NCBI RefSeq assembly: GCF_003428885.1
Contig: NZ_QQRU01000010.1
Location: forward strand, 1 to 64,000
Length of the DNA: 64,000 bases
Direction: 5' to 3'
Origin: Streptococcus sp. LQJ-218
Lineage (GTDB): Bacteria > Bacillota > Bacilli > Lactobacillales > Streptococcaceae
In this document: positions 1 through 8,166 of the stretch, one piece after another
How the letters are laid out: every line of letters begins with the position of its first letter
Position numbering within the stretch: position 1 is the first letter of the stretch
The notes under the pieces: generated by a model
What the model saw: only the letters and a program-made list of their open reading frames with translations
The model's database searches: none
Told to the model about the DNA's origin: nothing
Position numbers and translations under genes: made by a program

Positions 1-1
1 A

Positions 2-300
2 TCTACATCAACAAGCGCCTCTGAATCAGCAAGCACAAGTGCATCTGAGTCTGCATCGACATCAGCTTCTGAATCAGCATCAACAAGTGCATCAGAATCT
101 ACATCAACAAGTGCATCAGAGTCAGCAAGTACATCAGCTTCTGAATCTGCATCAACAAGTGCGTCTGAGTCAGCAAGCACATCGGCTTCTGAATCTACAT
201 CAACAAGTGCATCAGAATCAGCAAGTACATCAGCTTCTGAATCTGCATCAACAAGTGCATCAGAGTCAGCAAGCACATCAGAGTCAGCAAGTAACTCAAG
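2..300 (+). repeat. Serine-rich repeat tract (SASTSASE-type units)
   Basis: A low-complexity coding repeat with an 18-24 base periodicity built from tca/tct/agt/agc serine codons alternating with gca, aca and gaa/gag. Serine codon choice varies from unit to unit, which limits but does not remove the chance of slippage. It is the glycosylated stalk of the adhesin. Confidence 0.9.
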
Positions 301-421
301 ACAGCAATTGCCAAATACTGGTACAGAAGCTTCTAAATCATCTGTACTTTTAGGAGCTTTGGCAGCTGTGACTGGTTTAGGTCTGTTTGCGAAACGCCGT
401 AAAAATGATCAGGAAGATTAA
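2..421 (+). CDS. Serine-rich-repeat adhesin (SRRP/PsrP-like), C-terminal end only
   Basis: This is the 3' end of a cell-wall-anchored serine-rich-repeat glycoprotein; its start lies outside the window. In the frame beginning at base 2 it reads a dense Ser/Ala/Thr/Glu repeat (units such as SASTSASE). An LPNTG sortase motif follows at about 308-322, then a hydrophobic segment ([18 protein letters not shown]) and a basic tail (KRRKNDQED), ending at tandem stops TAA TAA. This is the standard cell-wall sorting signal. Proteins of this family are O-glycosylated on the Ser repeats in the cytoplasm and exported by SecA2/SecY2, and those genes follow downstream, so the assignment is supported by both sequence and context. 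The binding region that would say what it adheres to is not visible. Confidence 0.93.
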   Translation, partial: STSTSASESASTSASESASTSASESASTSASESTSTSASESASTSASESASTSASESASTSASESTSTSASESASTSASESASTSASESASTSESASNSRQQLPNTGTEASKSSVLLGALAAVTGLGLFAKRRKNDQED

Positions 422-467
422 TAAGACTACTATCTAAAAAGTTTTCTTATTGATTAGAAATGCTGAA

Positions 468-506
468 AGAAACCCCTTGAAAAGTTAAACTTTTCAAGGG
501 GTTTCT
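468..506 (+). terminator. Strong hairpin downstream of the adhesin gene
   Basis: A perfect 17-bp inverted repeat (468-484 with 490-506, 5-base loop ttaaa) lies 47 bases after the adhesin stop. The following bases (attgtattgt) are T-rich but not a clean T run, so it may terminate transcription or protect the mRNA 3' end. Confidence 0.75.
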
Positions 507-606
507 ATTGTATTGTAGGGAAAAATAATGTTATAATTTAAAATAGGGATATTTTTTAACTGTTTTGCAAATTTAGTTTATAGTATCAAAAAATCAAAAC
601 GAAGTT

Positions 607-745
607 TATACTCAATGAAAATCAAATAGCAAACGAGACACAAGTTGCTCAAAGCATTACTTTGAAGTTGCATATAGAACTGACGAAATCAGGTCGAAAC
701 ACAGTTATACGATAAGGTGAAACTGACGTAGTTTGAAGAGTATTA
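607..745 (+). repeat. BOX element (degenerate)
   Basis: It begins tatactcaatgaaaatcaaa and ends tttgaagagtatta, the two conserved ends of the streptococcal BOX repeat, with a recognisable middle (gctcaaagca...actgacg). It aligns with the better-preserved copy at 48004-48154 in inverted orientation. It lies in the 469-base gap between the adhesin and the first glycosyltransferase. I see no gene in the rest of the gap. Confidence 0.85.
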
Positions 746-890
746 ATTATCTTTCATAAAGGAAAAAACGTATTAGAATTTAATTGAATTCTAGTATTTT
801 CTATGTTTGATTTTAAAAAATTAAACCACCAATTTGATGTTTATTGAGTTTGTAAATTAATAGAAAAATAAATGGAAATAGGTAAATACA

Positions 891-2063
891 ATGGAAAAAT
901 TAACATTTGTTTTAGCTGGTGATTATGGTTATATTCGATATATAGAAGCAACATTAAAGTCAATTTGCTATCATCATGATAATTGTAAAGTGTATATTTT
1001 GAATCAAGATATTCCTCAGGAATGGTTTATTAGTGTTCGTGAAAAAATGGGGCATAAACAGAGTGAGTTAGTTGATGTGAAGTTGACAAGTGGCTTGGTC
1101 TCAAAAACATGGAAGCTACCTCCGTTTGGAGCTCATATGAACCATATGTCTTTTGCTAGATACTTTATCCCACAATTTGTGGAAGAAGATAAGGTGCTGT
1201 ATTTGGATAGTGATACGATTGTAACGAGATCGCTAAATGAGTTATTTGAAATCGAACTTGGTGATAAACTTTTGGCAGCGGCCAGAGTTGTTTATGGATT
1301 AGCAGATAGATTTAATTCGGGTGTCTTGCTAGTTAATAATAAGTTGTGGAAAGAAGAAAATATTCAAGCGACTTTAATTGAAATTACTGATAGGGATCAT
1401 GAAACATTGCCAGAGTCAGATCAAACTGTCTTTAATCGAGTGGCAGGGGAACGCTATATCGTATTAGACGATACTTACAATTTCCAAGTTGGTTATGACC
1501 GAATTGCAGAGGAGAGACAGCAGTATTTTATTTTAGAAATGTCGACAGACCCATTGCCAGCGATTATTCATTATCTTTCAGGAGATAAGCCTTGGAATTT
1601 AATGTCTTTCTCTCGTTTAAGAGAAGTATGGTGGAGATATTCAATGATGGACTGGTCAGAGATTACGAGTCATAAAACACCTATAAAAAAACGTGACATA
1701 TTTATTATGACAGCTAGTCAGTCATTGGAACAGATTGATTATCTAGTTACTCATTTACCAAATTTCATGTTTCATATAGCAGCAAATACGCTAATGGGTG
1801 ATGTTCTGAATTGTTTGAGAAAATATGAAAATGTGAGATTATATCCAGCTATTTTAGATTGGCATCGCCATCGGTTAGTTGATGAGTGTGATATTTATTT
1901 AGACATTAACTACGAGGAAAAAAATCAACAAGTAATTGATACTGCAAAACAAAAAGGAAAACCAATCCTAACATTTGATACAGTAGTGAATCCCTATCAT
2001 GTGGATCAGGTATTCTCTAGTTCAGAACCTCAAAAGATGTGTGACTACATTCTATCTTTATAG
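891..2063 (+). CDS. GT8-family glycosyltransferase with a GtfB-like C-terminal domain
   Basis: A 390-residue protein likely to extend the glycan on the neighbouring Ser-rich adhesin. Residues about 1-255 form a GT8 fold: the DxD metal/nucleotide-sugar motif is DSD at 106-108 (VLYLDSDTIV). FNSGVLLVNN and HYLSGDKPW are the other conserved GT8 blocks. Residues about 266-390 (from RDIFIMTASQSLEQIDYL to the end) resemble the C-terminal part of GtfB, including CDIYLDINYEE, so this is a two-domain protein. ATG at 891 has only a weak purine-rich upstream stretch (ggaaatagg). The sugar donor cannot be read from the sequence. Family knowledge: GT8 enzymes at SRRP loci add hexoses after the GtfA/B GlcNAc step. 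Confidence 0.88.
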   Translation: MEKLTFVLAGDYGYIRYIEATLKSICYHHDNCKVYILNQDIPQEWFISVREKMGHKQSELVDVKLTSGLVSKTWKLPPFGAHMNHMSFARYFIPQFVEEDKVLYLDSDTIVTRSLNELFEIELGDKLLAAARVVYGLADRFNSGVLLVNNKLWKEENIQATLIEITDRDHETLPESDQTVFNRVAGERYIVLDDTYNFQVGYDRIAEERQQYFILEMSTDPLPAIIHYLSGDKPWNLMSFSRLREVWWRYSMMDWSEITSHKTPIKKRDIFIMTASQSLEQIDYLVTHLPNFMFHIAANTLMGDVLNCLRKYENVRLYPAILDWHRHRLVDECDIYLDINYEEKNQQVIDTAKQKGKPILTFDTVVNPYHVDQVFSSSEPQKMCDYILSL

Positions 2064-2116
2064 GATTTTTCGTTTTAATTAGTTTATGATTGTGGAGCAA
2101 TCAAAGGGAGATATCG

Positions 2117-3403
2117 ATGCTTTATCTAACAAAGCAGTATAATCTGGATGAGCAACAATTTGTAGAAAATGCACTTTCTTCTGGTATTGAGGTTCATGTT
2201 ATAACCATGGAGTATGTAGAACAGACTCAAGACTATATTCATTTTTTACCGATGCTACTTGCTGGGAAATCATCATTAAATCAATATAAAAATGAATCAT
2301 TGATAGCTTTGAAGGTGGCGGTTCCTAAATATTGGGAAATTTGTATGGAAGAAGATTGCGCAACCATATGGGATAAAGATATTCAACGAGGTCAGATTTT
2401 CTACCGTCATAGAGAATTATATACAGTAGACAGGGTTGAATGGTGGGATAGTCAGGGAAAAGTTATAAGCTGCGATTACTATTTAGAAAATGGTTGGCGT
2501 TATAAACAGGAAATAATGGATGAATTAGAAAAAAGTATCTCTGTTCATTATTATGATGCTCAAAATGCTCTATTAATGATTAAAAATGTGGAGCGAGGCT
2601 TGTTTACTTTATTTAAAGATGAAATCACCCATATTTATACTGAAGGTGAATTATGGCAGGCCTGTTTAGAGATATTTGATTTAGAAAATGAAGTGCTAGT
2701 TGTTGGAGATTTAGAAATAGCAGATTATTTAGATAGTCAAAAAGTTTCTGCAGTTTATTCTTCTAAAGAACCGATTCAAGCCAAAGAAGTAGAGGAGTAC
2801 CTATCAAGAGTAGATAGACTCTATATTTATCATTATTCAGTATTTGAATCTCTTACTCCAAACGATAAAATTCATCATATCAGTCCCTTGTATCCTTCAA
2901 AAATGAATGTAAATCATCATCGTGCGCTCATCATGACTCACACACAAGAAATTGAAAAAATAGAGGAAATTATTGAGAAGCTGCCGATGGTTGATTTTCA
3001 TATTGCTGCTCTTACGAGTATGGGACCTAGACTATTGAATCTTGGACGAAGTGAAAATGTCTATTTACATCCAGGGATTAGCCAGGTAGAGTATGAAAGT
3101 TTGCTAGAACAGTGTAGTTTGTATTTAGATATTAACCATAGTATAGAAATATTGAATGCTGTGGAAGAATCCTTGGAAAAAGGGTTGCTTTTATTTGCTT
3201 TTCAAGAGACTCAGCATAGGAGAGGTTTTATCTGTCCTGAGCATCTATCTTCAAGTCAAGATGCGGCTGGTTTGATTGATTATATAAAGAAAGTTGTCGT
3301 TTCAGAGGAAATGTATCATTCGGCTTTGCAAAAGCAATGGAAGTGGCTTGAATCTTCGACTAAAGAAGATTACAATAGAGCTTTTCGAAAGGTGGAAAAT
3401 TAA
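2117..3403 (+). CDS. GtfB-like glycosyltransferase co-factor (second copy)
   Basis: A 428-residue paralogue of the GtfB encoded at 16811. The two share the pattern of a large N-terminal region and a C-terminal block containing CSLYLDINHSIEILNAVEE (GtfB: DIYLDINHSNELLQAV) and ICPEHL (GtfB: IAPDHL). In the GtfA-GtfB O-GlcNAc transferase, GtfB recognises the acceptor and GtfA is catalytic; I infer the same split here. I start it at ATG 2117, which has a good ribosome site (aaagggag, 2103-2110), rather than the upstream in-frame TTG at 2090. Its stop at 3401-3403 abuts the GTG of the next gene, so the two are probably translationally coupled and act as a pair. Confidence 0.82.
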   Translation: MLYLTKQYNLDEQQFVENALSSGIEVHVITMEYVEQTQDYIHFLPMLLAGKSSLNQYKNESLIALKVAVPKYWEICMEEDCATIWDKDIQRGQIFYRHRELYTVDRVEWWDSQGKVISCDYYLENGWRYKQEIMDELEKSISVHYYDAQNALLMIKNVERGLFTLFKDEITHIYTEGELWQACLEIFDLENEVLVVGDLEIADYLDSQKVSAVYSSKEPIQAKEVEEYLSRVDRLYIYHYSVFESLTPNDKIHHISPLYPSKMNVNHHRALIMTHTQEIEKIEEIIEKLPMVDFHIAALTSMGPRLLNLGRSENVYLHPGISQVEYESLLEQCSLYLDINHSIEILNAVEESLEKGLLLFAFQETQHRRGFICPEHLSSSQDAAGLIDYIKKVVVSEEMYHSALQKQWKWLESSTKEDYNRAFRKVEN

Positions 3404-4864
3404 GTGACAGTATATCTATTTGACTTACTAGTAGGGTACGAACCAAATGGTGTGGATCGTTCTCAGGCCAATCGTGCTCGAATCTTTGAAAAGATAGATT
3501 TAGATGTTCGTTACATATTTTCTGTCATTCCTCCAAGAGAAGATTTTCTTTATTTTCAACATATTGGGATTCCTCTAGATAAAATGATGATTGCTCCCTT
3601 TTACTTAGCAGGAGAAAGAGGTGTACAATCCACAATCACTATTGAAGAGATGATTAGTAGATTGCGTCTAGAGAATGGTACAATTGTTGAGAGAAATCAG
3701 CATCAACTCGTTTATCAAATATCTGAAAATCATATGCTATTTCTGAAATATGAGGATGGGATAGTTTATCAGGTTGATCATTTTTATCAAGATACACTCT
3801 ATCAGAGAGATCATTATACTTCTCATTTGATATGTAGAGAGTGGTTTAATCAAGGGACTTATCAGTGGAATAAAAGGTGTTTTTATAATTCTAAACGAGA
3901 AGTGGTCTATGAAGGTTTCCAAACTTTAGGAAAAACACGGTATCGATTTGGCTCAGAATGGCTTGAAGGCGAATACGACTTGATGCAATATTTTGTCAAA
4001 TCCTTGTCCCTTTCTTCTGCTGATGTCGTCCTTATGGACAGGGTCTCTAGATTTTCCTTTTCACAGGCAATTTTAGAATATGGAAATCGTGCAAAAATAG
4101 GAGTTTTCCTGCACTCTCTCCATCAATATAAGACGGGCGCGATGAATAATGAATATCATTATTTATTCCAATATGCAACTTCTTTTGACTTTATGATTGT
4201 TTCGACAGAAGCACAAAAAACAGACTTGGAAACCTATCTAAGAGAGATGGACTTACCTAGCTGTCCGATTTGTGTGATACCAGCTGCTAGTGTCGAAAGT
4301 CTCGAGAGCAATGTAGAGACGATGGTTCCTTATTCGGCTATGCTTGCAGCTCGATTAAACTATCGCAAACAAGTCGATATAGCGATTAAGGTAGGAGCAA
4401 AGATCAAAGAGAAAATACCAGGATTCACTTTGGATATCTATGGTCAAGGGGAAGATTATCATAAATTGAACCAACTAATTTCAGAGCTAAATGCTGAAGA
4501 TTATATAAGGTTACGTGGTTATCAAAATTTAAAAGAAGAGTATAAAAAACACCAGCTGTATCTCTCAACTTCTTCTTGGGAAACCTTGGGGCTAACCTTA
4601 CTTGAAGGGGTGGCTTCTGGTATGGGGTTAGTAGGTTTAGATGTCCCTTATGGAGCGCCTACCTTTATTCAAAATGGGAAGAATGGTTATTTAGTTCCCT
4701 ATTCTGAAGGTCAAGATAAAGAAGAAAGTGTTAAAAGAATGACGAAGGCAGTATTGGAGTTTTTTGATTTGAATCAAAATGATGTATCGCAATATTCATA
4801 TCGAATTGCAGCCTCTTATTTGGATGAGGTTATTGCAGAAAAATGGTTAAACTTATTGAAGTAA
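3404..4864 (+). CDS. GtfA-like GT4 glycosyltransferase (second copy)
   Basis: A 486-residue paralogue of the GtfA at 15307. The catalytic GT-B C-lobe is intact: R317 and K322 (AARLNYRK, spacing as R328/K333 of GtfA here) and the E-x7-E pair E393/E401 (WETLGLTLLE). The GLDVPYGAPTFIQNGKNGYLVP block also matches GtfA. The start is GTG 3404, directly after the preceding TAA. With the GtfB-like partner it probably forms a second initiating or dedicated protein O-glycosyltransferase. The order here (B-like then A-like) is the reverse of gtfA-gtfB downstream. Whether it targets the same adhesin is inference from proximity. Confidence 0.85.
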   Translation: MTVYLFDLLVGYEPNGVDRSQANRARIFEKIDLDVRYIFSVIPPREDFLYFQHIGIPLDKMMIAPFYLAGERGVQSTITIEEMISRLRLENGTIVERNQHQLVYQISENHMLFLKYEDGIVYQVDHFYQDTLYQRDHYTSHLICREWFNQGTYQWNKRCFYNSKREVVYEGFQTLGKTRYRFGSEWLEGEYDLMQYFVKSLSLSSADVVLMDRVSRFSFSQAILEYGNRAKIGVFLHSLHQYKTGAMNNEYHYLFQYATSFDFMIVSTEAQKTDLETYLREMDLPSCPICVIPAASVESLESNVETMVPYSAMLAARLNYRKQVDIAIKVGAKIKEKIPGFTLDIYGQGEDYHKLNQLISELNAEDYIRLRGYQNLKEEYKKHQLYLSTSSWETLGLTLLEGVASGMGLVGLDVPYGAPTFIQNGKNGYLVPYSEGQDKEESVKRMTKAVLEFFDLNQNDVSQYSYRIAASYLDEVIAEKWLNLLK

Positions 4865-4969
4865 TCTATTTTTCTAATGATTTTCATTTCAGATATAATG
4901 GTTGTCACTGCTAAATTAGATGTAAAAATGTGTAAAACAGAATACTGAAAACCAGAGTACTAGTTTTGT

Positions 4970-5158
4970 TTGCAAAATTTTAGAAAAGTTGTGGAAGAAA
5001 TTGATTTGGATATTAATTATGAAGAAGAAGTTGATAATCTTGGAAAACCAATATTGACTTTTGATAGTACAGATCAAACTGCAGGGAAAGCAAGCTATAT
5101 TTGTAAAAAGGACAAACCTGAAAAGATGGTTGAAAAAATAAGAAGCTTATTTAGTTGA
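4970..5158 (+). pseudogene. Remnant of a glycosyltransferase C-terminal domain
   Basis: The 62-residue reading frame has no good start (TTG) and matches only the end of the GT8/GtfB-like tail module. DLDINYEEEVDNLGKPILTFD compares with DIYLDINYEEKN...GKPILTFD in the gene at 891. It is the 3' stub of a lost glycosyltransferase gene. Confidence 0.75.
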
Positions 5159-5177
5159 TAAGTATTGGAAAAATAAA

Positions 5178-5249
5178 ATGAAGAAATACCCTTTAATTAG
5201 TATAATTGTACCTGTAACAATGTTGAATAGTATTTACGACAATGTATAG
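5178..5249 (+). pseudogene. Remnant of a GT2 glycosyltransferase 5' end
   Basis: It begins MKKYPLISIIVPV, like the intact GT2 at 6094 (MRPLISVIVPVYNVEQYL). Aligning the DNA shows one base missing after VPV and a TAG where the intact gene has CAG, after which YLRQCI is still readable out of frame. The gene is cut off by the IS remnant that follows. Confidence 0.72.
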
Positions 5250-5259
5250 ATAACCCGTG

Positions 5260-5720
5260 GTGCTAGTTAATTTCAAAATACCATAATAAGCTCAAAAGGA
5301 CTATACTGTAAGTGAGCAAACAAACAGGAGGTTAGTCCCAATGAGCTACTTACAGTATACCGCAAAAATCATCACTTACAATGGAACATCAGCCAATTAT
5401 CCAAACTTTGCCATCAGCTATATCGTGATTATTGTCCTGAATCCTTCAAACATCGTCGAAATGTGAACCTATATAAGGTTTCAGACCAATCTCTATTAGT
5501 CTTGCTTCTCTTGCAAGCTGAGCTAGGTATTAAGGCACAACGTCATTCCTATCGCATCTATCAACTCTTTCCTTGTGCTCGTCTCCTTGAAAGAAGTCGG
5601 TTTAATCGGCGGGCACGACAGCTGGTTTGGTTAGTTCAACTCATCAGACAAGCAATGAATGCTCAACTCTCTCCTGATACCGTTAAAATAATTTGGACTA
5701 TTGTCTGTTTTACAAAATGA
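5260..5720 (+). mobile_element. Truncated, frameshifted insertion sequence (IS982-like transposase N-terminus)
   Basis: An ATG at 5341 with a strong ribosome site (aggagg) starts MSYLQYTAKIIT and then stops in frame at 5464. The rest of the protein continues in another frame from about 5383 to the TGA ending at 5720, including SFKHRRNVNLYKVSDQ and LLERSRFNRRARQLVWL. The ERSRFNRR block is what I recognise from IS982-family transposases. The catalytic DDE half is absent and no terminal inverted repeats are convincing, so it is dead. The family call is from memory of the motif and is the least certain part. Confidence 0.6.
5302..5359 (+). promoter_or_regulatory. Inverted repeat enclosing the IS transposase ribosome site
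   Basis: tatactgtaagt (5302-5313) pairs perfectly with acttacagtata (5348-5359). The loop holds the aggagg Shine-Dalgarno and the ATG at 5341. Folded in mRNA it would occlude the transposase start. Confidence 0.55.
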
Positions 5721-6093
5721 GAGTAATTTCTAGTAGTTCAGTTTTAAGATAATACATACTCAGAACTAGATAGTTATAAAATCAGTTCTAATAGAGCTAA
5801 TTTTTAACATTTATTTCTTACCTGATATAATTGCTTTGAATGCTATTTTTGTGAGAGTGAGTTAGTTTAGGGAGTTGTTTTAGTTGAGGTATAAAGATAG
5901 AATGTGGTAGTATCAAAACATAGCATATAAATTCATGGATTTCTCAGATCATGATTGGATATTGTGCTTCTCCACTTGCGGTAGTTAAGCGAAGTTGAGG
6001 GAATGAGAGTAAGTATGAAAAGGAGTAGAAATGAAAAATTTAGTTAGTGTTGTTGTATTGAAAATTAGGTTAGAAAGTTAGGAAAATTTATTT
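5721..6093. other. Non-coding decayed stretch
   Basis: I find no gene. The only trace is a 16-codon start at 6031 (MKNLVSVVV then drift to a stop), which looks like yet another GT2 N-terminus and lies just before the intact GT2 gene. The rest is AT-rich with no recognisable motif. Confidence 0.55.
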
Positions 6094-6978
6094 ATGAGAC
6101 CATTGATTAGTGTGATTGTTCCAGTATATAATGTAGAACAGTATTTACGACACTGTATTGAAAGCATTTTAAAACAATCTTATCGAGAAATAGAAGTGTT
6201 GCTCATAAATGATGGTTCAACCGATTCTTCTGGAATAATTTGTCAAGAATTTGCGGAATATGATAACCGATGTCGCTATTTTGAAAAGGAAAATGGAGGT
6301 CTTTCAGATGCGAGAAATTATGGCTTAGATCGTTCAGAAGGGGAGTATATTACTTTTATAGATTCGGATGATTTTTTAATGGATAATGCTATAGAAAAAT
6401 TATATGCTACAGCACTATTAGGAGACTCAGATCTAGTTGTGGGAGCTTATTGTAGATTTGATGAACCAAATTTTCTCTTATATTCAAAAGAAAATTTACC
6501 GAGTTTACCTGTTACTTTTGTGGATAAAAGATTTGCTATAAATCAAATGGATGAACTTATAGACTTCCCATTTATTATGTATTCAACTGCTTGGGGAAAA
6601 CTTTACAAGCGTAGTTTATTTGAGGGGATTCGTTTTCCTTATGGAAAATATGCAGAAGATCAGTTTACAACTTGGAAATTATACATGAAGGCTTCTACAA
6701 TATCTATTTGTAATCATGTTATCTATTCCTATCGTATCAATTATTCAGGCCTATCAAGTAATTTTGATTTGTCTCATCTGGATTACATTGAAGCACTAGA
6801 AGAACGGATTGAGAAGACTAGACATTTAGATGGGATTGATATGGGGAAAACTTATAAAATGTATGACTATGTTTTGAGGCGTATGTTGACAGAATTGTCA
6901 AATCATGGATATTTGGAAGAAAGACAAAAATTGGAACATAAAATAGAATCTTTAAAACTAGATCATATTATCAATTAG
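6094..6978 (+). CDS. GT2-family glycosyltransferase
   Basis: A 294-residue GT-A enzyme of the EpsJ/WaaE-like GT2 type. The N-terminal nucleotide-binding block is ISVIVPVYNVEQYLRHCIES, followed by LLINDGSTDSSG, the acceptor-side GGLSDARNYGLD, and the metal-binding DSDD (FIDSDDFL). It probably adds a later sugar to the adhesin glycan, by analogy with GT2 genes in other SRRP loci. Upstream are at least two broken copies of the same 5' end (5178 and about 6031), which suggests repeated recombination at this point. The start ATG 6094 has a modest ribosome site (agttagga). The gene is intact, but its C-terminal half has no family-wide motif I can use to name the sugar. Confidence 0.87.
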   Translation: MRPLISVIVPVYNVEQYLRHCIESILKQSYREIEVLLINDGSTDSSGIICQEFAEYDNRCRYFEKENGGLSDARNYGLDRSEGEYITFIDSDDFLMDNAIEKLYATALLGDSDLVVGAYCRFDEPNFLLYSKENLPSLPVTFVDKRFAINQMDELIDFPFIMYSTAWGKLYKRSLFEGIRFPYGKYAEDQFTTWKLYMKASTISICNHVIYSYRINYSGLSSNFDLSHLDYIEALEERIEKTRHLDGIDMGKTYKMYDYVLRRMLTELSNHGYLEERQKLEHKIESLKLDHIIN

Positions 6979-7213
6979 AGAATTATAAACTTTCCCTAAA
7001 GTTAAACAAAGAATTTATCCAAAGAATGTAGTTCTGTATTGCCTAATCCAGCCTCCTATCAATTTGTGATGAGAAATTGTGATTATGAGATTGATTCAGT
7101 GCTACTAATAAGAGTTAAAAATGATTGTTTGTTTATCTTGACTGATTGAAGTAGTGAATCTCAAATTATCCGCTTGCTTTCAAATAAAAGTGTGGAAACG
7201 ATCAATCAGTATC
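6979..7213 (+). pseudogene. Possible decayed glycosyltransferase remnant
   Basis: No open frame survives. Around 7021-7150 shifting frames give NVVLYC and, one frame over, VMRNCDYEID. These weakly recall the NV-LY ... CDIYLDIN segment of the GtfB-like tail module. I would not insist on it. Confidence 0.3.
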
Positions 7214-8100
7214 GATTTAATTGTAAGTGGTGATATAGGTCCTCTATTTGAGTTGGATGTTAATGCTTATCCGATAGCAGCAGTACAGGATAACTATGGT
7301 TGAGAACTATCTATAAATGGTTTTAATGCTGGAGTTTTATTAATCAATAATGATATGTGGAGAGAACAAAATATTACACATGATTTATTGGTATTGACAG
7401 AAGAAAAGCAAGACCAGGTTCAAATGGCAGACCAGAGTATTTTAAATATCTATTTTGAGAATAGATGGTTACAATTAGATTGCAAGTTCAATCAATTAAC
7501 TGGTCTTGATTTTCTACATATATCAGGGGATTTAGAAAATTTAGATAAGAAGTGGCCAGTAATTACGCATTTTGCAAGTCATGATAAACCTTGGAACACT
7601 GATAGTGTATCGCGACTTCGAGAGCTGTGGTAGACCTATAGAGATTTAGATTGGTCTGAAATGCTATCAGGAAAAGCAAATCTTAATTATTTTGAACCTT
7701 GTAATCAGTCTAAGAAGACCGCCTTCATAGTAACATGGGTTTTAGAAGTAGAGCATTTAGAATATTTAATAAAGTCTTTACCAGAATGGCATTTCCATAT
7801 CGGAGCTCTAGTAGATTGTGCTCCTGCTTTAACTAATCTATCAGTTTATGGAAATGTAACTCTTTGTCAGAGTATCATTCATAATAGGATTGAATGGCTC
7901 TTAGGTGATGCAACGGTTTATTTAGATATTAATTACGGAGCAGAGGTTCTGGATGTCTTGTCAAAGGCCAGAGATAAAGGGTAAAAATCTTTGCATTTGA
8001 TAATACTAGGAAATCCTCAGATGATAGTATTTACGATGGTATTTTTTCTGTAGAAAGTCCTGCGGAAATGGTGACAGCTATAATTAGTTTGAAAAACTAG
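7214..8100 (+). pseudogene. Broken GT8 glycosyltransferase with GtfB-like tail
   Basis: This is a degraded homologue of the gene at 891. One frame reads DLIVSGDIGPLFELDV...IAAVQDNYG and hits TGA (7301-7303). It continues NGFNAGVLLINNDMW...HFASHDKPWN to TAG (7631-7633), and continues in the same frame through the tail module (ATVYLDINYGAEVLDVL) to TAA (7982-7984). A one-base shift then restores KIFAFDNTRKSSDD...VTAIISLKN and the true stop at 8100. Two nonsense codons, one frameshift and a missing 5' third make it nonfunctional. Confidence 0.85.
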
Positions 8101-8166
8101 TCTTAAATTGAGTACAAGTTTGTATTATGACGATATTCAAATTAAGATTTCATAAAGGAGTATTTA

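Noticed and set aside
2-300. Regularly spaced repeats that might suggest a CRISPR array.
   Set aside because: Units are in-frame Ser-rich codons with no unique spacers and no cas genes nearby.
39-353. A 104-residue His/Gln-rich reading frame across the Ser-rich repeats.
   Set aside because: It is the same repeat read one frame over; the frame starting at base 2 gives the Ser repeats, LPNTG motif and anchor.
2090-2116. Upstream TTG start for the GtfB-like gene.
   Set aside because: The aaagggag ribosome site is inside this stretch and is correctly placed for ATG 2117.
5260-5720. An active insertion sequence.
   Set aside because: The transposase is frameshifted, its catalytic half is missing and the ends are not defined.
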